DNA of 64,000 nt from Cyathus striatus (taxonomy: Eukaryota; Basidiomycota; Agaricomycetes; Agaricales; Nidulariaceae), in NCBI GenBank assembly GCA_025738555.1, contig JAOVFP010000010.1, positions 4,749,339 to 4,813,338 on the forward strand. Reading direction: 5' to 3'. The notes under the pieces were generated by a model that saw only the letters and a list, made by a program, of their open reading frames with translations, searched no databases and was not told where the DNA came from. This document shows, one piece after another, positions 1 to 10,140 of this stretch. Within the stretch, counting starts at the first letter, position 1, and each line of letters begins with the position of its first letter. The position numbers and the translations under genes are program-made.

Positions 1-1705
1 CACCAACAATCTCTCCAACATTGGGCATAAGCAGGTCACAGCTCTCGGTAAACACCATATTTCCCTTCTCGCCTTCTTTTGGAGGCATCTTTTTCATGTA
101 GAACGCCTTCAGCTCTGCAGGAATCCGTACAAGAACACGGGAGCACCGATACGATCTGTCATTTGACGTTCTGCAGCCTCAGCAATGTCGTCACCAACGG
201 CGTGGTCAACCATTTTGACCTGTCCAGATTCATCCTTTATAGGATTTCCTTCTGAATCCTCAGCAGGGCGCTTAATTCCGTGCTTGTTAAGCCAATCGAT
301 TGCATCTACGTAGGAAAGTCTCAAAAATGGACGAGCAGGAGCCTCGAATCCGGGGTTTAGAGTCTCGATCAATTGTGCAGAGACAGGATCCTTGAGGAGT
401 ATGTCAACTGTTTTGCAGATCTACAGAAAACATGAACACACAACAATTTCACAAGGGTGACTACTCACGAAGTTCTCGATGTGTGTCATAAGATCGTCAA
501 ACGTGATGAATGCAAGCTCGCCCTCTAAATGCGTGTATTCACTCAAATGACGCCTCGTATGGCTGTTTTCTGCTCTAAAACTTTCTTGTACACAGAAAAC
601 GTCCCCTAAACTTGGAAGGCATGTCTCCAAGTACAACTGCGAACTTTGAGTAAGGAAAGCGGGCTGTCCATAGTAGTCTAGCTTGAACAATGTAGCACCT
701 CCCTCCACCTGAGTCTGCACAAGACACGGAGGAGTGACTTCAATGAGTGAATATGATGTAAGTGCTTGGCGAAACGCTGAAAGAAGGTAGGATCGTAGAC
801 GCAAGACAGTGGAAGCCGTCTCCCCACGAAGGACGAGATGTCGTAAGTCAGCTTGAATCGAGGGGTCAGATTTCTAACGTTAAATTTAGCTTAAATCCAA
901 AATAAGATGTAAGATGGATTATACCTCGTTGAGCCTGTTAGTGAATGCATCGTCTCCTCCAGGCGAAGCACCAAGTACTCGCCAGTAGTCAACGATGAGC
1001 TCGTGGTTATCGGGGGCAGTCTTTCCCTCCGGAACTTCCTGTAGGGTGCCAACCAACTCTACTGAAGACTCGAGAGTCAAGGTTAAAGCCTCGTATGTTT
1101 GGGACTAAGGGCACGCAGTCATATTTCGTTATCAGAAAACCAATACCCTGTAAACTTACAACGCGATCAGATAACACCGCTTGAAGGTAGCCAGTGCCGT
1201 CTCGGAGGACGATGAAGATGATTCCCTTTTGATCGCGAAGGCGGTGAACCCAACCGAGAACTCGAACGCGCTTGCTGCGATAAGCGGTAAGAAGGGCAAT
1301 TTTGGACTAGATTTCAAAATGTGAACATTGGAATGAAAAAGACGTGCCAATGCAACACACTCTGATCGCCTTTGGAAGGGCTTCATCCTCCACAAGAACG
1401 ACTTTCTTGCTCTCTTCAAGAAATTTTTCTCTCTTTGCGCGTTTCTCTCCCTCTTCGCGTGCCTCGCGCTCAGCGAGTTCCTCTGCCTTCTTTTTCTTTT
1501 TCTCGAGCCCATCGGCAGTCTTTTTCGCCTTTTTCAGCGAAGATTGTGTGGGCTCTTCATAGGAAGCAGTTGGATCCTTCCTGATGAGGTATGCCTGTCC
1601 AGGATGCGTGAAGAGTGCATAACCCAGGGACTGATAAGGAGAATCTGGTGCTCCAGCACCTGTAGTATCAGAGCCAGAAGTTTCGTCGACATGAATAGGG
1701 GCCAT
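1..1705 (-). CDS. DED81: Asparaginyl-tRNA synthetase, cytoplasmic (3' end outside window)
   Basis: Charges tRNA-Asn with asparagine in the cytosol. Start chosen at the ATG read from 1705, giving the N-terminus [12 protein letters not shown] Lys/Glu-rich coiled-coil extension (about residues 70-115) is followed by an OB-fold anticodon-binding segment ([14 protein letters not shown], about 1180-1290) and the class II catalytic domain with motif 2 [16 protein letters not shown] (about 535-590). Exons near 840-1090, 470-830 and 1-400 are joined by short introns. The distal class II motif 3 lies beyond position 1. Near 119-122 the frame breaks by one base: the expected run after VFLYGF continues ([14 protein letters not shown]) in another frame, so either the base call is wrong or the gene is damaged. 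It is head-to-head with eIF3e. Family assignment is secure. Confidence 0.93.
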
Positions 1706-1931
1706 ATTGAGAGCAACACAGACGAGATGAGGGGGAATAGTAAGGTGGGTGCCAGCAGAACAGACGACTAAAGAAGGCGAGATCTGACTCGAGTTTGTTA
1801 TCACTATCGAACATCTATTATCTAATCTCTCAATGGTAACACGTGCTCTAGTGGCTGTGCAACAATTTTGTTCTCCTTTCCTCGTCTTCATCGCCAGGTT
1901 CGTCCCCGTGTTCAACGTCCACTACACAACC
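1706..1931. promoter_or_regulatory. Shared divergent promoter, AsnRS / eIF3e
   Basis: The 226 bp between two outward-facing start codons must hold both 5' UTRs and core promoters. No TATA box is evident. Both neighbours act in translation, so co-regulation is plausible, but this is inference from spacing only. Confidence 0.45.
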
Positions 1932-3560
1932 ATGGCTGAACACGACCTCTCAAAAACTATCATTCCCTACCTCGACCGTCATCTTGCCTTCCCCCTTCTC
2001 ACCCATCTTGTTGATCGCACCTCTCTTTTCTCCTCCGAAGAGGTCCAGGCTGCCCAGTATGAACTCGCAAAGGGCACCAACATGTTTGACTATGCCGAGA
2101 GTCTTTTTCAGCAACTCTATCTTGATCAGGAGCCTCCAGCAGGTATTTTTACTCATCGTATGCCCACCATCGTTTATTCATCTCGTGTTTGTCTGTAGAA
2201 TTCGGTGCTAAGCGTAACAATGCTGTCTCGACGCACGAGCGTCTTCAGCAAGAAGCACAAGCTGTTCTCGACGTGATTGAAAATCCCGATGTTGCTCAAG
2301 CATTGAGGCAGGATAAAAATCAAAACTTGCAGTACCTTAAGGATCATTACAACGTCCGTTCCTTCACCTACATCGCAGCTAATTAGCGCTTACAACGACC
2401 TTCCTTTTATTCAGCTTACCCTTGATCAAATCACTGCACTCTACAATTTTGGCCAATTCCAATACTCGTATGGAAACTACAGTGGCGCTGCCGACTATCT
2501 CTACCATTTCCGTATCCTTTCTACCGACACAGAACTTAATACTTCTGCTCACTGGGGTAAACTCGCCTCAGATATCCTAACCGGAAAATGGGAAGTTGCC
2601 CTCGAAGAACTCAACGCTCTTCGTGAAGCAATAGACTCCCGTTCAACCGCTGCACTTCTTGCCGCACACAATACTTCCAATGCACCAGAACCTGCCCTTG
2701 CTCAACTTCATTCCCGTACATGGCTAGTCCACTGGTCTCTCTTCGTTTACTTCAACCATCCTCAAGGGCGCTCGCTTCTCCTTGAAACTTTCCTTTCACC
2801 TACCTATCTCAATACGATCCAAACTTCATGCCCCTGGATTCTGCGATACCTCGCTTCTGCTGCCATACTTTCCCGAAAAGCCTCAGCCTCATCATCTGCC
2901 AGTGCTCCTGTGTCTTCACGCGTGCGAAATGCAATTCGGGAGGTGGTCAAGGTGATACAAACAGAGGAATATCAGTATCAGGATCCTATCACATCTTTCT
3001 TGAAGGAACTTTACGTAGAATTTGACTTCGAAGCTGCCCAGAAGCAACTCGCCAAGGCAGAAGAAGTTGTTGGAAATGATTTCTTTCTCGTTGAGTACCG
3101 GGAGGAATTCTTGGATAATGCACGATACCTCATTAGCGAGGCATACTGTAGAATCCACCAAAGGATTGATATTGGGTCAGTCTTATGTATTTCTTGTTGT
3201 CGATGACTCCTCACATGTTCACCATAGTGATCTCTCTGAACGCCTTAATCTTTCTCGTGATGAGGGCGAGAAATGGATTGTCAACCTCATCCGCGAGACT
3301 CGCATGGGTGCTGATGCTAAGATTGATCTCGAAAAGGTATCTATCTTCATGTACAGTCACTGTCGAACGCTACTTACAGCTCTTCTCAGAACATCATCGA
3401 GATAAACCGACCCGCACTTCCTATCTACCAAACCGTAATCGAAAAGACTCGTGGGCTTGCCCTGCGGACACAAGCTCTCGGAGCTGCCATCTCTCGGACA
3501 GGCCAGCAAGTTCAAGGCACAAAGAGCGAAACTCCAGCGCCAGCTGTTATAGTCAGTTAA
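1932..3560 (+). CDS. INT6: Translation initiation factor eIF3 subunit e (INT6)
   Basis: Subunit of the PCI/MPN core of eIF3, which binds the 40S ribosome during initiation. Start is the ATG at 1932 ([17 protein letters not shown]), the usual conserved eIF3e N-terminus. Introns follow at about 2140-2199 and 2352-2413, with two more near 3178-3226 and 3336-3390. The alpha-helical repeat region covers residues 1-250. The PCI domain follows ([18 protein letters not shown], then [19 protein letters not shown]) near 2990-3330. The tail ends APAVIVS before TAA. All exons join in frame, so this gene looks intact. It diverges from AsnRS and converges on TyrRS. Confidence 0.95.
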
Positions 3561-3918
3561 GTGTTGGGTGACGATCCTCAGCTGCACTTGAAAAGGGCAT
3601 ATCCTGACCAGCGCAGCGACCTGTAATTCAAGTCGCTCGTTTTATCACTGACTTGCTGGTGGATGGGGATGTTAGGTTAGATGTACGTGTACGTATTTTT
3701 TTGTATTCCTACGTCGCCAGAATGCATCATTTCGGTAAGCTTTTGTTCTGAGGCGAATCATGATGAACTGTGCGCTATACTTATATCTAGCGGGGTATAG
3801 TATTTATTATGTGCGGCATCCCAATAAATGGAGAGCATAGACGTGAATAAACGTAAATGCAGGTAAAGGATACAAGCTATCTATACAAATGTCCTATATT
3901 TTCATTATTGTTTGTAAT
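3561..3918. other. Convergent intergenic spacer, eIF3e / TyrRS
   Basis: Space between two facing stop codons. It is AT-rich in its second half (for example TATTTATTATG near 3800) and would hold both 3' UTRs and poly(A) signals. I see no gene or repeat in it. Confidence 0.5.
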
Positions 3919-5514
3919 TCATGTAGCTGCAACAACTGTTGCCGGAACATCGTTCGGTGTGGAAATAGATTCTTTTTCGACAACCGGTACATCAGCAGCA
4001 TCGGATGTGGGTTGCTTCGCATTTTTGCCTTTTCCTGGTGGAGGTGGGTGGTATACTTTCTCCTTTAATAACCATTTTGAGCTAAGGCAATAGTCCAGAG
4101 TATCAGATAACTAACCTTCTTCTTTTTCACGGGCTTAACTTCAACGGGATAACCCAGCTGCTCTACATTTCTCCACTCTTCGCTATCCTTAAAGATTTGC
4201 TGAATCGGTGCCAACAATTTATTTATTGCATTTATAACGGCCTTCTTCAGATCTCCAGGATGTAGTTCCTTCTCTTCAAAATCCTTTTTCAAGTCCGCGA
4301 ATGAGCTGTAGTGTTTATTTCCGCCAAACTTGTCATCTCTCTCAACGGTGAAAACAGACCCTCCTGGGGCATCTTCAGTAACGAACGGCGTCTGGTCACC
4401 CAACCCCGGCTCTAGGATCTCATCCCCCTTTAATCTGTCAAGTCGGAGCTCGCTGATGGGGATTAAAACGGCTTCGACAAACGAGAGGACACCATTCTCT
4501 GTAACATTTCCTCCTCGCAGAACGCAGCCTTGATCTTCTTGCGGATGACATCGGGCCCGTCCAAAAAGTCGATTTTAGAATTAGGGTCGGAAGATGACAT
4601 TTTACCACCTGCGAGGCCGGGTACCATGGCATTCATAAGATGGGCGCGCTTCTTGTAGCCCAGTTTCGGGAGATAAAGCTCGGCAAATGTGAAGATCTTT
4701 CTCTAGATGACGAAAGAAACGTTGAATGACGCCAAAATAAAAGATGATTTGAACATACTTGATCGATACCACCGAACTGAAAGTCAATATCAAGGTATTG
4801 CTCATCGAGAGCCTGAAGACCGGGGTACAGGAGACCACTGAGCAGAGGGCTCTCTACCTGCTTCACGACCTCAGCGCCTGCTTTCTTAGCATCGTGTTCA
4901 GTGACAGTGACGCAGAGTTTGTAGTGATCAAGATTGTACTCTTTTGATAACTGGTAGGTTGAACCTTGTACGAAAATGAGCTTGGATGTAGGAATACCAA
5001 GCGATTTAAAAACAGCCATAAGGACATGTTGATAGTACTTGGTTCTGTGTTCGACAAGCTCCAGCGGTGCCTTCAGGTTGTCGAGAAAAGCATGTATATC
5101 TGGATAATACGTGAACAAATGAAGAATGTACAAGTTAAAAAAGCGGACCAGCAAATAAAATCTTGACCTGTTCTAGGGTTTAGAGCAGTGTGTTTAAGGG
5201 CTGACTGAGTGACTTACCTCCACACCGGCCCTGAGGAAGTCAGCGATTTTTGTTAAAGGTACGAAATATCCGAGATGGGCTGCAGATGCTGGTTAATGAG
5301 GCCCTCACGCAGCCATAAACACTACGCACGTCTTCCGGTGGGAGCGGTCCCTATGAGAGTTGTCGGCAAGGTATCGAACAGAAGCAGCCATGTACATACC
5401 CCAGTAGGCTTTTGGATGGCGGCCTTCAGCAAGAATTGCTTTGATGGTGTCAGCACCAAGAACCTCCTGAAGCCTTCTGGTAATTAGTTCGTATTTTTCG
5501 TCGGCGGTCGCCAT
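3919..5514 (-). CDS. TYS1: Tyrosyl-tRNA synthetase, cytoplasmic
   Basis: Class I synthetase that charges tRNA-Tyr. Start is the ATG read from 5514 ([16 protein letters not shown]). After AYWG a 22-nt micro-exon near 5332-5353 supplies the conserved TAPTGR. The next exon begins [15 protein letters not shown], carrying the HIGH-type motif. The helical segment [21 protein letters not shown] and the KMSKS-type loop [18 protein letters not shown] (about 4560-4615) follow. The C-terminus has a short basic and Pro-rich tail ([11 protein letters not shown]) behind an intron near 4045-4113. Near 4506-4512 the frame slips by one base: the protein match resumes ([17 protein letters not shown]) in another frame, probably a sequence error. 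Identity is certain despite this. Confidence 0.94.
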
Positions 5515-5830
5515 TATGAGGGATGTCAGTGAAATAAAAGAGCGAGGTGCAAGGGTCGATTGCCAGTTGCAACAAAGACACGAACTTGAGATTAAGATGA
5601 GCTTTAATGTTATCAAGACTTGCAACTGACTCGACTTCGGCTATCTCCGCCATTATATCACGTGACATGTATGACATGTGACCATGTGACATCTACGTCA
5701 CCTGCCTGTACGCTGTTAACTTTTGAAGTTAAGCAAGCAACAGCCAACGCCTGAACCTCACCTCCTCAACGCCCTGCTCACCTTCCCTCACCATCTCCCA
5801 CACCGCTTGCAACCCACCAATTCAGCGGTA
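5515..5830. promoter_or_regulatory. Shared divergent promoter, TyrRS / FAF2-like
   Basis: 316 bp between divergent start codons. Near 5660-5690 it contains a CACGTGACATGTATGACATGTGACCA-like cluster (given here in pieces: CACGTG plus repeated ATGACATGTGAC). CACGTG is the E-box bound by bHLH factors. Function is inferred from position. Confidence 0.45.
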
Positions 5831-7788
5831 ATGGACGATCTTACCTCGCAGCAACAGGCTGCGCTCACTCAGCTCCGCGAATTAACCAACGGCGGGGACG
5901 ATGATGTTGCCGTTAGTGTCCTTCGTTCAGTCGACTGGGACGTCCAGGTATCTGTTCTTTTCGTTCTTTTCACTAGTGTATACACACGACTCATCTTATA
6001 TTATCTGTACAGCGAGCAGCGGACTTCATATTTGGTAATGTGTCCTCCAGCGCACCAGCACCATCTTCCTCCCGTTCCCAGATAGAACCCTTCCAAGTAG
6101 ACGACTCACATCAAGGAGAGGAGTCAGAGGCACTTCTAGGCAACGATCGTCCTCGTCCACCCACTCTCTCCAGCACAATCTTTCAACTAGCTCGCCCGGT
6201 CTTTTCTGTTCTTTCTTTGCCCTTACAAATCCTTACTGGTGTTGTCCGGTTTTTATTCGGTCTATTGCGCATTCCCTTCCCTAGGTTCAGCGGTCTCACT
6301 TTCCGACCCCAGAGGATAGGCCGCCCCACAGGCCATGGTGGGCCCGATAGATGGCTGCGAGAACTTGAAGAAGAGACCGGCGCAATTTCCATAGGAAGAC
6401 TTAGGCAAAGGACGTCCGGCAGTACTGCTTCTGGAATAAATGCTGGCCCGTCCAATTTGGTTGCGCGCAATGCTGCCACCGATTCTTTTGGTGAAGATGG
6501 ACGCAAGCTGTTGCCCGACTTTAGACTGGGGTCATACGAGGAAACCATACGACTCTGCCAACGAGAACACAAGATTGCATGCATAATTTTGGTGGCAGAA
6601 GAGCATGACGATACTGCAGAGTTCAAGAGGTATTGCTATATTTCACTGTTCCCCACTCATTATTTAATTCACGGCATTTCAGGTCAACCTTGACCGACCC
6701 TAACTTTGTAAAGACGCTTTATGATAATGATATTGTCGTATGGGGTGGTGATGTCCGCAACCGCGAGGCATGGTCAGGTGAGCTATCCTTCAAAAATAGC
6801 GCCCAAAGACTTGCGTTAAATGTTGGTCACAGCATCCGAGAAACTACAAGCAACGACATATCCCTTCATCGCATTTGTTGCATTACAGCCGCGCCGCATC
6901 CCTTCTCGCTCGTCATCTTCAAGTTCTACTCCTGTAATGACCGTTCTCTCACGGCACCAAGGCCCCTCCGTCCCTGCATCTGAACCCACCTCCGCTCAGA
7001 CATTGACGGAGCATTTGACGCGCCAGGTAATCCCGCGTGTCAGACCTTTCCTGGAGCGCTTAAAAAATACTGAGCGCGATCGCCAACGGGAACGCGAACT
7101 TCGAGAAGAGCAGGATCGTGCTTTTAGAGAGTCAGCGAGGAGGGATCGTGAGAGAATTGAGCGTAAGATGAGGGAGGAGAGGGAGGAGCAAGAGAGAAGG
7201 AAAGCGGTTGAGGAGGAAGAAAGAAAGGAACAAGAAGTGAGGGAGTATGAGCGATTGGAAAGGGAGCGAGAGGAGGAGAGGAGAATGGTCTGGAGGAGAT
7301 GGTTGAGGGGTGTTGTGTCACAACAACCTAACGGGAAGTTGAGGATTGCTATTCGACTACCCGAAGGGGGAAGGATCATTCATGCGTTCGCACCAGGCGC
7401 AACGTTGACCACGTTGTATGCTGTTGTCGATGCTCAGCTTATTCCGTCTCATATTTCAGCTGCAGAAGACCCCTCGCAGCCGCCGCATACTGTTATTTCG
7501 GAGACGCCTGAGAGAACTGTGGAAGAGCATCTGAAGAATGTATCCAGCGCGAGCAAGTGGTGGGGATTCCTTGTTGTTTCTGCATACCCTAGGAAGGAAA
7601 TTCCTTGGATCGCTGGAGTTCAACTGGAAGACATTCCTGAGCTGAGAGGCGGTGGACAGGTTGCAGTAGAAATGCTATCGAATGCGGGAAGGAAGTCGGG
7701 TGAATCCCGGCGATCGATGGAAGGCTCTAATGGCTATACCAATGCAAGCAGTGACTCCGACGGGTATAGCACAGAAGAGAGTGAGTAG
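5831..7788 (+). CDS. FAF2: FAF2/UBXD8/Ubx2-type ER membrane UBX protein
   Basis: Adaptor that recruits the Cdc48/p97 ATPase to the ER membrane in ER-associated degradation. Start at 5831 (MDDLTSQQQAALTQLRE). The N-terminal 40 residues are a UBA-like helix bundle, interrupted by an intron at about 5949-6012. A hydrophobic hairpin (VFSVLSLPLQILTGVVRFLF) near 6190-6260 fits the family's membrane loop. The UAS thioredoxin-like domain spans about 6500-6960, with an intron near 6631-6682. A long Arg/Glu-rich coiled coil runs 7030-7300. The C-terminal UBX domain begins GKLRIAIRLPEGGRI at about 7335. Domain order matches FAF2 and yeast Ubx2. No frame breaks were seen. Confidence 0.88.
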
Positions 7789-8019
7789 ATGGAAGAGTTA
7801 CTGCAACGCTGCACAACTAGGGACTATATATAATCACCGCATGCACTTTAACTTAATCCAGTGTTGCTAGCAGAATGGCTAATAAGACTTATTTAATGCA
7901 TAAGGGATATTTTTTTGTTGGTAATGTTGAACGATCCGGACACTGGTATGATTGGTCGCGTGTAGGTAGGTATACGCGAAGCAAATAGAAACAAATGCAC
8001 GAGAACCAAGTAGAACAGA

Positions 8020-8705
8020 TTACTGGCTGAGAATGGTGCGAACAAAAGATTCGTAATTTATATTACCGTCACTGTATACAACATGATTAGGAGTTGTGGA
8101 AAGTGAAAGACAAGAGAACGTCACGCACGGGCCAATCTGAATCCCCTTTAGCAGCTCATCCACCTCTTCGTCTGTCATTTTCTCCCCAAGTTGCGTTAAG
8201 ACATAACGAAGCTCTCCAGCGCCAATAAAGCCGTTCCCCTCCTTATCGAATACTTGGAAACCACGAATGAATTCCTCTACAGCTGGGTTAGCATCGAATA
8301 AACGTGACCAATGTTGCAGAATATACCGGGTGTCCCTGCTGGCTTAAATCCATCGGGACGGTTGAGGATTGTGAGGAATGTTTTATAGTCGACTGGAATG
8401 AAACATGAATAGTAGCTTAAGAACGAATGGATTTAACACACCATCGCGAGGAGCCGAAGCCACAATTTCAGCTACCTCTGACTGAGTTGGATTCTGACCA
8501 AGGGCACGTAGAAGATCTCCCAGTGTTTCTCTTGGGACAGCGCCTGTGCCGCGCTTGTCAAAGAGTGCAAATGCTTCCTTGTATTCTACAACACGTCGGG
8601 TTCGACAAATGATATATCAAGCCACAAAAATGAGGCATACCGGAGTTGTCGCTCTGAAATACAATGTTACAAGTGCACAAAATAAGAGATTGTAATACGC
8701 ACCAT
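8020..8705 (-). CDS. cdc4: Cdc4-type myosin essential light chain (EF-hand protein)
   Basis: About 140 residues, matching the length and sequence pattern of fission yeast Cdc4, the essential light chain of type II myosin in the cytokinetic ring. The first coding exon is only ATG (8703-8705), followed by an intron starting GTGCGT, then a 13-nt exon AGCGACAACTCCG and another intron. The spliced N-terminus is [20 protein letters not shown]. The middle [17 protein letters not shown] and the C-terminal lobe [38 protein letters not shown] follow, ending [11 protein letters not shown] loops are partly degenerate, as usual in light chains. At least five introns. It is divergent from the PAC1-like gene. 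Confidence 0.9.
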
Positions 8706-8915
8706 GATAGGAGAGTATAGGAGGTTTGATGAACTGGTGTGCAGGTTGGAACGGACGCCGGACGGCAAGATGGACGGGATTGAGTTTGGTTGGCTCTGTT
8801 ATAAATGGGGGATGTTGGCCTCCAACCGATCTAATCTTTCATGCATTCATGATTCAGAACCACTGACGTAACTTATAAAGCAAGTACATATTCACCACCA
8901 CAATCAATTTATCAA
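8706..8915. promoter_or_regulatory. Shared divergent promoter, cdc4 / PAC1-like
   Basis: Only 210 bp separate the two start codons, the shortest head-to-head gap in the window. Both flanking genes begin with an ATG-only coding exon, so each start codon sits directly at a donor splice site. No TATA box is obvious. Confidence 0.45.
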
Positions 8916-9940
8916 ATGGTATTTTTTCACAGATTTTGTTTCTGGATCAGAATATTCATCCCACGTAGGACATAGATCCCTTGGCCGACACGGTTCCTCC
9001 CCGCTATGCCGTTGAATCGGACGAGGAAGACGAGATCAATCCCCTTCATGCTTCACCTACTAATGACACCCCACCTACTGTCGATGTCAAGATCATTGGA
9101 AATATACCAACTGGCAACAAACTGGTTATAGCAACCGGAGAGGCAGGTAAGCACTGGGCACGTGGTGCCAGCTTAGGAGAGCAGACGGGGGCCGTAATGG
9201 CTAATGGTGTCCAGGTTTGTCGGTGTCCATTAAGCACTGGTATTGCGTATAAACCAAGTTTCAGATTGGCCTAATTTTTAATCCATTTTGGACAAAATCA
9301 ACAGTAATAGTATCTGAAGTTCTTTCGAGAGTACCTATATCATCTATGCATCCATACTCCGGAGCTGTCCTTGATGCATTAAAGCCAGAATGGTATGCAC
9401 TCTAGTACTACAGCCATATCGTTATCTTACCTTCTCCCCAGTGTTTCTCTTCTGGACTCTTATGCTGTTCCTGCCTACGTCACAAATCATCCTGTGTCAT
9501 ATGATGATGCACCTATTCGATACATTTCTACCTCACCAACTAATCTGGTACGCAAATTCGTTGTATATTATTGGTATTTTTTGCTTAGCTTTTGGCAGGC
9601 GCAAGAAATTGAGCTATTTTCTCCTCCAAATTTGATTCATTCTACATCCGCTTCATTCATGTCGATCCTCGCCATCACCAACATAATGGCATCCCTCATC
9701 CTCCTTCCGTCACCTCATATTCCACACCCAGCACCAAAGACCATTACGCCATCCAACATTTCTCACCTTGCACATGACGACGTCGAATGGTCTGTCAGTG
9801 CCATGAACAGAGCCGATAAACTTTTATTCGACGCCATTAAGGAAAACATTGACAGAAAATGGGAACTGAAAGATGACCATCGGAACACTATAGTCACCAC
9901 AAAGACTACGAATATCGGAGAAGGCGGCATGTACATCTGA
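8916..9940 (+). CDS. PSMG1: Proteasome assembly chaperone 1-like (PSMG1/PAC1)
   Basis: PAC1 pairs with PAC2 to scaffold the 20S proteasome alpha ring. ATG at 8916-8918 is followed at once by a GT donor; the acceptor at 8967-8968 gives MDIDPLADTVPPRYAVESDEEDE. This splice is the only one I found that opens the long downstream frame. The acidic N-terminus is followed by KLVIATGEAGKHWARG, then VGL-type strand IGLIFNPFWTKSTVIVSEV, then VSLLDSYAVPAYVTNH. The C-terminal part has IELFSPPNLIHSTSASFMS and AITNIMASLILLPSPHI, resembling the EQPNIVH...ILYLCYTD segment of human PSMG1. Four introns. The match is at motif level only, so assignment is moderate. Confidence 0.6.
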
Positions 9941-10140
9941 CACTACAGCATGCCCATCTGAATAAATAATGGAATACAATAGTATGTAAGGCTTTTCGGG
10001 AAACACATTTATTATATATTCGTACTGGACGGTTCGTTGTTAATCTACGGTGAAGAATTAAAAATGTGCTTTAGGTACAATGTTGCGTAATGCATGCCAG
10101 TTTATCCAGTACTCATAAGAGTTCCAATATGCAGGCAGTT

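Noticed and set aside
1833..1931. Upstream in-frame ATG at 1833 as the eIF3e start
   Set aside because: The 33 extra residues are not part of the conserved eIF3e N-terminus, whereas [17 protein letters not shown] at 1932 matches the family start.
6183..6626. 147-codon minus-strand frame in the FAF2-like gene
   Set aside because: Antisense shadow of a well-supported conserved exon.
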